This document shows positions 9,574 through 17,182 of a stretch of 64,000 bases of DNA, piece by piece (the stretch's first letter is position 1; each line of letters opens with the position of its first letter). Both the position numbers and the translations under genes were made by a program. Source of the DNA: Cribrihabitans_A neustonicus (GTDB lineage: Bacteria > Pseudomonadota > Alphaproteobacteria > Rhodobacterales > Rhodobacteraceae). Location of the stretch: the NCBI RefSeq assembly GCF_048820895.1, contig NZ_JBMERQ010000001.1, positions 496,001-560,000 on the forward strand, read 5' to 3'. The notes under the pieces are model-generated. The model ran no database searches. It worked only from the letters and a program-made list of their open reading frames with translations, and was not told the DNA's origin.

Positions 9574-9591
9574 TGCACAGAACGCTGTGCA
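9574..9591. repeat. Inverted repeat TGCACAG-N4-CTGTGCA upstream of the MFS gene
   Basis: Two perfect 7-bp arms separated by AACG lie in the 149-bp gap between the end of the FrnE-like gene (9621) and the start of the MFS transporter (9471). The arms could form an operator for an unlinked regulator or a weak hairpin after the FrnE-like gene. No T-run follows, so terminator function is less likely. Confidence 0.4.
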
Positions 9592-9620
9592 TTGTTGCGA
9601 TGCTTAGAGGTTTGCGTGGC

Positions 9621-10277
9621 TCAGTCCGCGCTGCCATCCGCCAGCTGGCTGCGCAGGTCCGCGATCACCTGCTGCCAGAGTTCGGGCGGCTGGGCGCCGG
9701 GCACGGCGTGCTGGTTCGCGATGATGAATGTGGGCACCGAGGTCACGCCCATCTTGCGCGAATGGGCATCGCGGGTGCGGATGGTCTCCACGTCATTGTC
9801 CCCGGCCAGCAGCCGCGCGGTCACCTCAGAGTCCATACCGATGGAGGCGGCGATCTCCGTCAGAACGCCACGGTCGCCGATGTCCTGCGCCTCTGCAAAA
9901 TAGGCCTCGAACAGGGCATCCACCGCGTGGGTCTGCTTACCCTCGATACCGGCCCAATGGATCAGCCGGTGCGCATCCAGCGTATTCGGCGTACGCTGCA
10001 TAGCCTCGAAGTTGATGCTCAGCCCGGCCTTCTCCGCATGTTCGACCACCGGCGCATAGGCCTTCACAGCACCCTCCTTGCCGCCGAACTTGCGCTCAAG
10101 ATACGCGCGCCGGTCCATGCCCTCGCGCGGCATGTCGGGGTTCAGCTGGAAGGGGTGCCACTCGATCACGAAGGGATGGTCCGGCTCTGCGGCCAGCGCC
10201 CTGTCCAGATTGGCCTTGCCGATGTAGCACCAGGGGCAGATCGGGTCGGACAGGATGTCAAGTTTGACGGCGGTCAT
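9621..10277 (-). CDS. DsbA-family (FrnE-like) thiol oxidoreductase, cytoplasmic
   Basis: The 218-residue protein has a thioredoxin fold with a CPWC active site near the N-terminus (SDPICPWCYIGKANLDRAL), a helical insert, and the cis-Pro region TSVPTFIIANQHAVPG. There is no signal peptide, so it acts in the cytoplasm. The family (FrnE / 2-hydroxychromene-2-carboxylate isomerase relatives) includes dithiol oxidoreductases linked to oxidative-stress response. The ATG overlaps the stop of the upstream acyl-CoA ligase gene by 4 bp (ATGA), and AAGGA lies about 8 nt before it, so the two are translationally coupled. Confidence 0.88.
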   Translation of the reverse strand: MTAVKLDILSDPICPWCYIGKANLDRALAAEPDHPFVIEWHPFQLNPDMPREGMDRRAYLERKFGGKEGAVKAYAPVVEHAEKAGLSINFEAMQRTPNTLDAHRLIHWAGIEGKQTHAVDALFEAYFAEAQDIGDRGVLTEIAASIGMDSEVTARLLAGDNDVETIRTRDAHSRKMGVTSVPTFIIANQHAVPGAQPPELWQQVIADLRSQLADGSAD

Positions 10278-11788
10278 GCGGATGTTCCTTTGAAACAGGC
10301 GGGCAGGGCGCGGCGGAGGAGCTTGCCGTTGGGGCCTGCGGGCAGGGTGTCGAGGCGGATGTAGGCGCGCGGCTGTTTGTACCGTGCCAGCCGTGCACTG
10401 GCAAAGGCCGCCAGGTCATCGGCATTCAACTCTTCGGGACCGGTGTAGAAGGCGGCGATTATAAAGGTTCCGGGCTTCACCTCCACCGCCGCCACGCCGG
10501 CCTGGGTGATGCCGGGATGCCCGGCCAATGCAGTCTCCACCTCTATCGGGGAGACCCGGTAGCCGCCCGCGTTCATCATGTCGTCGCTGCGGCCGGCGTA
10601 GCGGATGGCGCCGGTACCGGTCATTGCGCCCAGGTCGCCGGTCATGAACCACTCGCCCTGAAAGCGGGCGCCGGTCTCGCCGGGCGCGTTGAGGTAGCCG
10701 AGCATCAGTCCGGGGTCGGAGCGGTGCACGGCAATGGTGCCTTCCGCGCCGCGCTCAACCACACCTTCAGGGCCGACGATGGCCACCCGCCGGCCCGGCT
10801 GCGGGCGGCCGAGCGTGCCGTCTTCAGCGGGCGCTCCGGGGGCGGCGGAGATGAACGTGGAGCATTCTGACATGCCGTAGGCTTCGTATAGCGGCTTGCC
10901 GGTGGCAGTCTCCCAGGCCTGCTGCAGATGGGCCGGGAGCTTTTCTCCCGCCGCAAGCCCGTGGCGCAGGTCCGGAAGATCCAGCGGGCCCTGCGCGAGC
11001 ATCTTACGGTAAACGCCTGGGGCGGCAGCAAAAAGCGTGGCGCGGTGGTGCTTAAGGAGCGTGGGCAGTAGCTCCGGTGTTGTGCCGGGGGCCGGGATCA
11101 GGGCAGTGGCACCGTTGGCCCAGGGGTCCATCAGCCCGGTGCCCAGCGTGAAGGTCCAGTTGAAGGCGCCCGCGTGCAGCAGGCGGTCCTCAGGGGTAAG
11201 TCCATACCAGCCCTCCACCATCATCCGCCGGGCCCAAATTGCCCGGTGTGCATGAGCAACCGCCCGCGGGCTGCCGCTGGTGCCGGAGGTGTAGACCACG
11301 TAAGCCAGCCGCTCCGGATTTCCCATCGCGTAGCCGCAGGGCGGCAGTGCCTGCATCGCGCAGAGTTCCTCGCGGGTGATCTCATGCGGGTGGGGCGCGG
11401 AGGCAATGGCGGGGTCGCGCAGCACCGCGGCGGGCCAAAGCTCTGCGAGGATGCGCGCCACTTCCGGCCCGGTCAGCTGCGGCGAAGTGGGCACCGGAAC
11501 CAAGCCCGCGGAAATGGCACCGAGGTAGGCGACCGGGAACTCAACCGTGTTGCCGAGCCGGAGCAGCACCATGTCCCCGGGCGCAAGCCCCGCGTTCAAG
11601 AGCCCTGTTCCCGTGCCGCGCACCGCGGCCTCCAGCCGCGCATAGCTCCAGTCCCCGGCGCTGTCCCCGGAAACAATCGATAACGCCGTCTTCTGCGCCA
11701 GCCGGTCTGCATGGCGCAGCACGTAGGCGGCGAGGTTGAAGGGAGAGGGGCAGGGCGCAATTTGCGCCGGATCGGAAAGGGCCAGCAT
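10274..11788 (-). CDS. AMP-forming acyl-CoA / aryl-CoA ligase (benzoate-CoA ligase-like)
   Basis: The 504-residue ANL-superfamily enzyme activates a carboxylic acid with ATP and transfers it to CoA. Motifs seen: P-loop-like YTSGTSGSPRAVAHAHRA, YGMSEC (A5), TGDLG (A7), and the C-terminal PNGKLLRR containing the adenylation lysine. Overall similarity is closest to benzoate/4-hydroxybenzoate-CoA ligase type enzymes, but the substrate cannot be assigned. The start MLALSDPAQ has no clear Shine-Dalgarno. It forms a two-gene unit with the FrnE-like gene downstream and is divergent from the XRE-cupin regulator (64 bp apart), which may control it. Confidence 0.85.
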   Translation of the reverse strand: MLALSDPAQIAPCPSPFNLAAYVLRHADRLAQKTALSIVSGDSAGDWSYARLEAAVRGTGTGLLNAGLAPGDMVLLRLGNTVEFPVAYLGAISAGLVPVPTSPQLTGPEVARILAELWPAAVLRDPAIASAPHPHEITREELCAMQALPPCGYAMGNPERLAYVVYTSGTSGSPRAVAHAHRAIWARRMMVEGWYGLTPEDRLLHAGAFNWTFTLGTGLMDPWANGATALIPAPGTTPELLPTLLKHHRATLFAAAPGVYRKMLAQGPLDLPDLRHGLAAGEKLPAHLQQAWETATGKPLYEAYGMSECSTFISAAPGAPAEDGTLGRPQPGRRVAIVGPEGVVERGAEGTIAVHRSDPGLMLGYLNAPGETGARFQGEWFMTGDLGAMTGTGAIRYAGRSDDMMNAGGYRVSPIEVETALAGHPGITQAGVAAVEVKPGTFIIAAFYTGPEELNADDLAAFASARLARYKQPRAYIRLDTLPAGPNGKLLRRALPACFKGTSA

Positions 11789-11852
11789 GGGGGATGGCTA
11801 GCCCGTGCCGTCCTGCGTTGCAAGCCGCCGCGGAGGCGCATATAGAGTGGTC

Positions 11853-12476
11853 ATGACGGACCGCGACCCGAAATCCCTGATCACCATCGCCCGCGCCAGC
11901 GGCGGTGAAGAAACTGCCGAACCGCTCGATCTGGGCGCCCGGGTGCGCGAGCTGCGCAAGGCGCGGGACTGGACGCTGGAATATGCCGCCAACCAGGCGG
12001 GGCTCGCGCGTTCTACCCTGTCGAAGATCGAAAACGGCCAGATGTCACCGACTTACGAGGCGTTGAAGAAGCTGGCGGTGGGGCTTGAGATCTCGGTACC
12101 GCAGCTGTTCACGCCGCCGCAGCGCGATCAGGTGAATGGCCGCATGACCGTGACGAAATCTGGCGACGGGTCGGCCCATGCGACCGCCACCTACGAGCAC
12201 GAGCTTCTGGCCGACGGGCTCACCCGCAAGCAGATGCTGCCCTACCGCGCCCGTGTCCGCGCCCGCGCGATGGAGGAATTCGACGGCTGGGTGCGCCATG
12301 ACGGCGAGGAGTTTCTCTATGTGCTGACCGGGGTGGTTAAGCTCTACACCGAGTTTTACGAGCCGGTTGAAATGCGCCGCGGCGACAGCGCCTATTACGA
12401 TGCTGCCATGGGGCACAATGTTATCTCGCTCAGCCCGGAGGATGCGACGATCCTCTGGGTAACCTCGCTGGCCTGA
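11853..12476 (+). CDS. XRE-family regulator with C-terminal cupin domain
   Basis: The 207-residue protein has an N-terminal helix-turn-helix of the XRE/HTH_3 type (about residues 28-85, with NQAGLARSTLSKIENGQMSPTY as the recognition region, of which LARSTLSKIENG is the core) and a C-terminal cupin_2 domain (about 125-200, with DGEEFLYVLTGVVKLYTE). Such regulators sense small metabolites and often control a neighbouring catabolic gene. The gene is divergent from the acyl-CoA ligase, with only 64 bp between the starts, so control of that gene is plausible. The start at 11853 (MTDRDPKS) is chosen over a longer frame because the upstream 16 codons do not fit the family. Confidence 0.88.
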   Translation: MTDRDPKSLITIARASGGEETAEPLDLGARVRELRKARDWTLEYAANQAGLARSTLSKIENGQMSPTYEALKKLAVGLEISVPQLFTPPQRDQVNGRMTVTKSGDGSAHATATYEHELLADGLTRKQMLPYRARVRARAMEEFDGWVRHDGEEFLYVLTGVVKLYTEFYEPVEMRRGDSAYYDAAMGHNVISLSPEDATILWVTSLA

Positions 12477-12498
12477 CCGGGACTCTTGCCTGCCTGCC

Positions 12499-12729
12499 TT
12501 AGTTGGTGCGGCCGTCAAGTTCCTTGAGCAGGCTTTCGATATAGAGGAAATCATCCACCTCCTCCCGGGCTTCGGTGAGGGTCAGATGGTGGGTGCGGGC
12601 CAGATAGGCGACGAATTTGTCCCGGTCTTCCACAATGGAGGGCGCCTTGCTCACTTTCAGATATGGAAAGCGCTGTTTGATGCGGGGCATCCTGTCGAAC
12701 CAGCTGGCAGCTGCTGCTTGTACAGGCAT
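12499..12729 (-). CDS. Small conserved protein of unknown function
   Basis: The 76-residue product (MPVQAAAASWFDRMPRIK start) is soluble, with a mixed basic N-terminal half and an acidic C-terminal half (EAREEVDDFLYIESLLKEL). I do not recognise a family. The ATG at 12729 is preferred to a GTG three codons upstream because AGGGA lies about 10 nt before the ATG but directly abuts the GTG. It converges with the XRE-cupin gene (22 bp) and follows the ars operon on the same strand after a hairpin. Confidence 0.65.
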   Translation of the reverse strand: MPVQAAAASWFDRMPRIKQRFPYLKVSKAPSIVEDRDKFVAYLARTHHLTLTEAREEVDDFLYIESLLKELDGRTN

Positions 12730-12836
12730 GGGGGGCACTCCCTGACAAACGGTTTCTAGCTATCGGACCCTGATGGTAACACTTTTTGCCGTTGATGTAA
12801 CGATTGTGCGAAGGTGTTGCCGCCGAGCCACGAATT

Positions 12837-12863
12837 TGGGCGGGAAGCTGCCGTTCCCGCCCA
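12837..12863 (-). terminator. Hairpin after the ars operon
   Basis: Perfect 10-bp arms TGGGCGGGAA / TTCCCGCCCA enclose a 7-nt loop, 28 bp beyond the aqpS stop on the minus strand. The stem is very stable but the downstream sequence (AAATTCG) has no T-run, so this is a probable rather than certain terminator of the ars operon. Confidence 0.55.
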
Positions 12864-12890
12864 TGCCGCACTCAACACTGAAGCAGGGTT

Positions 12891-13547
12891 TCAGGCCTTG
12901 GCAAACAGCCGCGGCAGCACCGCCTGGCCGAGGCCGACGGCGATCAGCTGCATCAGGATGAACATCGGGATATGGCCCGGATAGATACCTGCGAAGGTGT
13001 CGCTGAAGCCGCGGGCGATGGTAACCGCCGGATTGGCAAAGCTGGTGGAGGCGGTGAACCAATAGGCGCCGGTGATGTACAGGCCAACCAGCGCGGGCAC
13101 CGCCTCGGGGCGGGAGCGCAGGCCGCCGAAGATCACGAACAGGAGCCCGAAGGTCGCCAGCACCTCAGCCAGCCACTGGGCGCCGCCGCTGCGGTGCATG
13201 GTGGCAGAGCTTTGCAGCACATCCAGGCTAAACATGCCGTGGCAGGCCCAAACCCCCAGGATGCCGCCGCAGACCTGAACAAACACATAGGGCGGCACGG
13301 CGCGCCAGGCGTGTTGGCCGCGCAGAGCAAAGGCAAGTGTGACGGCCGGGTTGAAATGCGCGCCTGACACCGGGCCAAGCGTGGTGATGATGACGTATAG
13401 CATGCAGCCCGTCGCTACCGCATTGGCCAGAAGCGCCAGCGCCACGTTTCCGTCGGCCAGCCGCTCGGCCATGATGCCGGAGCCGACAACGCTGACCAGC
13501 AGCATTGCGGTGCCAAGACCCTCAGCGAGCAGCTTCTGGCCGGTCAT
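12891..13547 (-). CDS. aqpS: Aquaglyceroporin of the ars operon (AqpS-like)
   Basis: The 218-residue protein belongs to the MIP/aquaporin family: six membrane helices and both pore motifs, HFNPAVTLAF and FANPAVTIARGF. In Sinorhizobium meliloti an aquaglyceroporin in the ars operon replaces the arsenite pump: ArsC makes arsenite, which leaves through the channel down its gradient. The same layout here (ArsR-ArsC, ArsC, AqpS and no ArsB/Acr3) points to the same job. The start at 13547 (MTGQKLLAEG) overlaps the arsC stop by 4 bp (ATGA). An upstream extension in the open frame is the arsC shadow. Confidence 0.9.
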   Translation of the reverse strand: MTGQKLLAEGLGTAMLLVSVVGSGIMAERLADGNVALALLANAVATGCMLYVIITTLGPVSGAHFNPAVTLAFALRGQHAWRAVPPYVFVQVCGGILGVWACHGMFSLDVLQSSATMHRSGGAQWLAEVLATFGLLFVIFGGLRSRPEAVPALVGLYITGAYWFTASTSFANPAVTIARGFSDTFAGIYPGHIPMFILMQLIAVGLGQAVLPRLFAKA

Positions 13548-14020
13548 GCCAGCTCTCCGATGCGGGCCAGTTCTGCGCGCAGCTGCTCCGGCGCCATCTC
13601 CTTGAGTGGCAGCGCCAGCAGCGCCTTGGCGCGCCGCTCCAGCGTCTTGAAGGCGGCGCGGAAGGCGCGGTCCCAGTCCTCGGGCTTGGCCGCGGCCGGG
13701 TCCGGCACGCCCCAATGCGCCCGCAGCGGCGCGCCGGGCCAGACCGGGCAGGTTTCACCCGCGGCGGCGGCGCAGACAGTGATCACCAGATCCATTTCCG
13801 GCGCGCCCGGCCCGGCGAATTCGTCCCAGCTCTTGGAACGCGCGCTGGAGACGTCGATGCCCTTCTCCGTCAAAAGCGCAAGCGACTGCGGATGCACCAG
13901 CCCGGTCGGCGTGGAGCCTGCAGAGTAGGCGCGTACGATTCCGCGGCCTGCGTGGTTGAAGATCGCCTCCAGCAGGATTGAGCGGGCGGAGTTGCCAGTG
14001 CAAAGCACAAGGATATTCAT
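13544..14020 (-). CDS. arsC: Arsenate reductase ArsC, thioredoxin-coupled low-molecular-weight phosphatase type
   Basis: The 158-residue protein reduces arsenate to arsenite. It starts MNILVLCTGNSARS, with the phosphatase-like P-loop cysteine at residue 7, and carries two further cysteines at about 83 and 91 (ITVCAAAAGETCPVWPG), the triad expected for thioredoxin-coupled ArsC. The start at 14020 is fixed by the family N-terminus; the 60 codons upstream are the shadow of the preceding gene. It lies 22 bp after the ArsR-ArsC fusion gene and overlaps aqpS by 4 bp. Confidence 0.93.
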   Translation of the reverse strand: MNILVLCTGNSARSILLEAIFNHAGRGIVRAYSAGSTPTGLVHPQSLALLTEKGIDVSSARSKSWDEFAGPGAPEMDLVITVCAAAAGETCPVWPGAPLRAHWGVPDPAAAKPEDWDRAFRAAFKTLERRAKALLALPLKEMAPEQLRAELARIGELA

Positions 14021-14042
14021 CGGTTGAAGCCTGTTGTTGAGG

Positions 14043-14876
14043 TTAATGGGAGGGCTGCATCCGGCCGATATCATCGACGCTGTGCTGCAGGGACATGCGG
14101 TCCAGCGTCTCATACGGCAGCGCGGTAAAGGCGCGGATGCGGTTGCGGAGAAGCCCATAGGCCTGCTGGAAGGCGAGGCGCTGCCCGGCCTCGGTGCCAT
14201 CTGCCTTGACCGGGTCCGCGACGCCCCAGTGGGCGCTCATCGGCTGGCCGGGCCAGGCCGGGCATTCCTCGTTGGCGGCTTGGTCGCAGACGGTGAAGAT
14301 GAAGTGCATCTTCGGCGCGTCCTCCGCGGTAAACTGGGTCAAATTCTTGGACCTGAGGCCGGAGGTGTCATAGCCCTTGGCCTCGAGCAGGGCTGTCACC
14401 TCAGGATGCGGCCCGCGGGAAGGGCGGGTGCCCGCAGAAAAAGCATGGAACCTGCCGCTGCCTTCACGGTTCAGGATCGCCTCGGCGAGCAGAGAACGGG
14501 CCGAGTTGCCGGTACAAATGAACAGCACGTTCAAGGGCGCCCGGGCGGCGGGCAGGGGCAACGCTTCTTCAGAAAAAGGGGCGCAGACATCCGGCCGGTT
14601 CTGGCAGCAGCCCGCGAGAAGATCGTCGAACATCCCGCGCAAACCGGCAAGGTTTGCGCCATAGAACAGCGAGGTGCCCTGGCGCTGCTGCGAGATCAGC
14701 CCGGCCTGTTTCAGCACCCCGAGATAGGCGGAGGCGGTGTTGGGCTTGAATCCCAGCGCGGTGGCGATCTCACCCGCCGGGACGCTGTCCGGATAGCGCC
14801 GCATCAAAAGGCGGAACAGCGCAAGTCGGTTCGGATGCGCGAGGGCGGCAAGCTTATCGGAGATTTCTAATTCCAT
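14043..14876 (-). CDS. ArsR-ArsC fusion: arsenic-responsive repressor joined to arsenate reductase
   Basis: The 277-residue protein has an N-terminal ArsR winged helix (residues about 5-85, recognition part GFKPNTASAYLGVLKQAGL) and, from about residue 114, a complete LMW-phosphatase ArsC domain with P-loop CTGNSARS (Cys121) and the FTVCDQAANEECPAWPG pair. Between the two lie Cys90, Cys91 and Cys98. This CC-C cluster after the DNA-binding domain resembles the arsenite-binding cysteines known in the Acidithiobacillus-type ArsR. The operon therefore codes for two ArsC domains. Such fusions are known but uncommon. The start ATG lies inside a 30-bp palindrome, so the protein probably represses its own operon. 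Confidence 0.92.
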   Translation of the reverse strand: MELEISDKLAALAHPNRLALFRLLMRRYPDSVPAGEIATALGFKPNTASAYLGVLKQAGLISQQRQGTSLFYGANLAGLRGMFDDLLAGCCQNRPDVCAPFSEEALPLPAARAPLNVLFICTGNSARSLLAEAILNREGSGRFHAFSAGTRPSRGPHPEVTALLEAKGYDTSGLRSKNLTQFTAEDAPKMHFIFTVCDQAANEECPAWPGQPMSAHWGVADPVKADGTEAGQRLAFQQAYGLLRNRIRAFTALPYETLDRMSLQHSVDDIGRMQPSH

Positions 14877-14897
14877 AATTCGCGAATTACGGAATTA
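14868..14897. promoter_or_regulatory. Probable ArsR operator: 30-bp palindrome over the ars start codon
   Basis: The sequence from TAATTCC to GGAATTA is palindromic at 28 of 30 positions, with a perfect 12-bp centre AATTCGCGAATT. It spans the ATG of the ArsR-ArsC gene (complement of 14874-14876) and reaches into the predicted -10. ArsR proteins bind such dyads, so this is the likely site of autoregulation. Confidence 0.75.
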
Positions 14898-14914
14898 GAT
14901 GCCGTGAGTCAATC
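14887..14914 (-). promoter_or_regulatory. Predicted ars promoter (-35 TTGACT, 17-nt spacer, -10 TAATTC)
   Basis: Read on the minus strand, TTGACT is followed after 17 nt by TAATTC. The -35 is close to consensus; the -10 is weak. The -10 ends 7 nt before the ATG of the ArsR-ArsC gene, so transcription would begin at or next to the start codon, giving a leaderless or near-leaderless mRNA. The palindromic operator overlaps the -10. Confidence 0.45.
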
Positions 14915-14916
14915 CG

Positions 14917-14940
14917 CCCAAGCCGGAAAAATGGCTTGGG
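14917..14940. terminator. Hairpin between the peptide-binding protein gene and the ars promoter
   Basis: Arms CCCAAGCC / GGCTTGGG (8 bp) enclose an 8-nt loop rich in A on the plus strand and T on the minus strand. It is 38 bp after the stop of the substrate-binding protein gene and just before the ars promoter, so it may insulate the two. There is no T-run after the stem. Confidence 0.45.
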
Positions 14941-14977
14941 TCGAATCAGGTCTTTTGTGGGATTGAAGGGGAGGCGG

Positions 14978-16807
14978 TCAGTCCGCCTGCCACCACCAGA
15001 CATCGGGCATGAAGTCGGTGCGGTCGCCGTAGACCGGCAGCACATCCGGGTAGCGCATTTCCTTCACATGGGCGATGCGGCCGGTGTCGAAGTTCCAGAA
15101 CGGGATGACATAACGTCCGGCGGTCAGCACCCGGTCGAGCGCGCGCACGGCGGCGGTGAAATCATCCGGGTCTTCCGCGGTCAGCATGGCGTCGATCATC
15201 GCCTCCGCGGCGGGGCTGTTCATACCCATGAGGTTGCGGCTCCCGGGGGTTTCCACCCCGTCTCTGCCCCAGTAGTAGCGCTGCTCGTTACCGGGGCTCA
15301 GCGACAGCTCGCGGCGGTAGCGCGTGAGGTCGAAATCATAAGCGTTTTCTCGTTCGACATATTGAGCGTTGTCAACGGTTTCCGTTGCCAAGCTGATACC
15401 CAGCCTCTCCAGGGCACGGGCGTAGATTTCGGCAACAGTCTTCATTTCGGCATCGCCTTGGCGGATCAGCAGGGAGAGCTCCAGCGGCTGGCCTCCGGCG
15501 TTGCGAAGCACGCCGTCCACGACGGTCCAGCCGGCCTCGCTCAGGAGCCGCAATGCCTCTCGCAAATTTGACCGGTTGCGCAGGCTGCCGTCACCCTCGG
15601 GTAGGCTGTAGCCGTCCAGCGTACCGGGCACCAGACTGTCCGCAAAAGGCGCGAGCAGGGCTTCCACCTTGCCGGTTGCGGGCCCGGGCTGCATCGCCAG
15701 ATCCGAGCCCGAGAAATAGGAGGTGATGCGGCGCGGCGTGGAACCAGCTACGGTGGTGCTGATGTACTCGTAATTGAAGGCCAGGATCAGTGCCTCGCGC
15801 ACGCGCCAGTCATCGAGCGGCGCCCGGCGGGTGTTCATGACCAGACCGGTCATGCCGGAAGGGCGCAAATGCGGGATCTCGCTTTTTACCACGTCGCCGC
15901 GCTGGATCGCCGGGAAGTCGTAGTCGTTTTCCCACTTGGCGGCGTTGAACTCGCGCACCGCGCTCAGTTCTCCCGCCTTGAAGGCCTCCATCAGCACGGT
16001 TTCGTCGCCGAAGAAGTCGATCCGCATCTCGTCGAAGTTCTGGGTGCCGCGGCGGAAGGGCAAATCTTTGCCCCAGTAATCCGGGTTGCGTTTAAAAGTC
16101 ACGAAGCGCCCCGGCTCATGATCGCTGACCACATATGGCCCGGTGCCGACCGGGGCGCCCTCGATAGCGCCGCTGCCAAAGGGCTTGCCCTCGAACTGCG
16201 CCTTCTTCAGCACCGGCCGCATGCCGGCGATCAGCGCGAGCTCCCGGTCTTCGGTGTTGAATGTGAGGCGCAGGCTGCGGGGGCCGGTCTGCTCGATTCT
16301 CTCCACCTTGGTCCAGAATCCGCGGTAGCGCGGATGGCCCTCGGTGCCGAGGGTTTCATAGGACCAGATCACGTCCTCGACGGTGACCGGGCTGCCGTCG
16401 GAGAATCGCGCCTCCTCCCGGAGAGTGAATTCGACCCAGGACCGGTCTTCCGCCACCTCGATTGATTCGGCCAGCAGCCCGTAGAGCGTGAAGGGTTCGT
16501 CCCAGGAGCGGCCCATCAGGCTCTCGTATCCCCAGAACCTGAGCTGCCACGGCGGGGTGCCTTTGAGGGTGAACGGGTTCAGGCTGTCGAAGCCGCCGGT
16601 GTTGCCGAACACCACCCGGCCGCCTTTGGGAGCGTCGGGGTTCGCGTAGGGTAAAGCCACAAAATCCGGTGGCAGCGCGGGGTCGCCATACATAGCTATG
16701 CCATGGCGCGGTTCCGCACCTGCGAATCCGGCGCCCGCCAGCAGGGTGATTCCCGCCAGCATACCGCGCCATTTGTGAGAGATTATTGACCGCACTTGCC
16801 TAGCCAT
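14978..16807 (-). CDS. ABC transporter periplasmic peptide-binding protein (SBP family 5, YejA-like)
   Basis: The 609-residue protein begins with a basic stretch and a hydrophobic signal peptide, cleaved probably after GAGFAGA. The mature part has the family-5 pattern: GGRVVFGNTGGFDSLNPFTLKG near the N-terminus, SWVEFTLREEARFSDGSPVT, GTGPYVV and RNPDYWG. Its length and the HGIAMYGDPALPPDF opening resemble YejA, the binding protein of the oligopeptide/microcin C importer YejABEF. No permease or ATPase gene follows; the next gene on the strand is the ars operon, so it is an orphan in this window. Confidence 0.88.
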   Translation of the reverse strand: MARQVRSIISHKWRGMLAGITLLAGAGFAGAEPRHGIAMYGDPALPPDFVALPYANPDAPKGGRVVFGNTGGFDSLNPFTLKGTPPWQLRFWGYESLMGRSWDEPFTLYGLLAESIEVAEDRSWVEFTLREEARFSDGSPVTVEDVIWSYETLGTEGHPRYRGFWTKVERIEQTGPRSLRLTFNTEDRELALIAGMRPVLKKAQFEGKPFGSGAIEGAPVGTGPYVVSDHEPGRFVTFKRNPDYWGKDLPFRRGTQNFDEMRIDFFGDETVLMEAFKAGELSAVREFNAAKWENDYDFPAIQRGDVVKSEIPHLRPSGMTGLVMNTRRAPLDDWRVREALILAFNYEYISTTVAGSTPRRITSYFSGSDLAMQPGPATGKVEALLAPFADSLVPGTLDGYSLPEGDGSLRNRSNLREALRLLSEAGWTVVDGVLRNAGGQPLELSLLIRQGDAEMKTVAEIYARALERLGISLATETVDNAQYVERENAYDFDLTRYRRELSLSPGNEQRYYWGRDGVETPGSRNLMGMNSPAAEAMIDAMLTAEDPDDFTAAVRALDRVLTAGRYVIPFWNFDTGRIAHVKEMRYPDVLPVYGDRTDFMPDVWWWQAD

Positions 16808-16875
16808 CCCGCTCCGCCCTTATTTTCTTGAGCCTGCACGCTACGAGCGCTTTTTCGTCTTTTCAAACTTTTAGC

Positions 16876-16904
16876 TTGGATGGAAGCCGGAAATTGCTTA
16901 TAAA
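16876..16904 (+). promoter_or_regulatory. Promoter of the candidate small RNA
   Basis: TTGGAT (16876-16881), a 17-nt spacer and TATAAA (16899-16904) make a sigma-70-like promoter with a strong -10 (5 of 6) and a weak -35 (3 of 6). It points to a start near 16911. Confidence 0.55.
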
Positions 16905-16910
16905 GGGATC

Positions 16911-16984
16911 ACTGCTCGATAGGTTTCTTGCCTGTATGAAACCTGCCTCAATAACTGACGCCCGCCTTGTGCGGGCGTTTTTTT
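16911..16984 (+). ncRNA. Candidate small RNA, about 74 nt
   Basis: A predicted promoter (16876-16904) is followed by about 74 nt that contain a first stem-loop (AGGTTTC, 10-nt loop, GAAACCT; 16921-16944), a single-stranded linker (GCCTCAATAACTG) and a terminal GC stem with a T7 tail. The element lies between divergent genes, so no upstream gene needs the terminator. No start codon with a ribosome-binding site is seen inside it. It could also be a bdhA leader with an attenuator, but the bdhA start is about 200 nt beyond the terminator. I do not recognise an Rfam family. Confidence 0.5.
16958..16984 (+). terminator. Factor-independent terminator
   Basis: Arms ACGCCCGC / GCGGGCGT (8 bp) with a 5-nt loop are followed by seven T. 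It is a textbook intrinsic terminator on the plus strand and ends the candidate small RNA. Confidence 0.9.
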
Positions 16985-17182
16985 GTGCGGTATCCCCTGA
17001 TCCGTGGCGCGAAAGCGCGCCCTGGTCCGGGACGGCTTTGCCGGAAAATCAAGGCTGACCCAACGTCAGTGTGCGGTCAGCGGCTGCGGGAACACCCGTC
17101 TGCTCTTGCGCGTTCCCTTCGCGCCTGCAGCATGGCAGAGTGCAGCCAGTTACGTTCAATCAGACCCGAGGGGAAGCCCATA

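Larger units (their letters stand above)
16808..17182. other. Intergenic region (375 bp) between peptide-binding protein gene and bdhA
   Basis: This is the largest stretch without a protein gene. It holds a plus-strand promoter-like sequence (16876-16904), two stem-loops and a clear factor-independent terminator (16958-16984), listed separately. The remainder (16985-17182) contains a small GC hairpin (GGCGCG AAAG CGCGCC, 17006-17021) and the bdhA ribosome-binding site. I see no coding potential. Confidence 0.7.

Noticed and set aside
12839..12863. Hairpin near 12.85 kb as a CRISPR-like or mobile-element repeat
   Set aside because: It occurs once and is explained as a terminator-like hairpin of the ars operon. 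No repeated spacer pattern is seen anywhere in the window.
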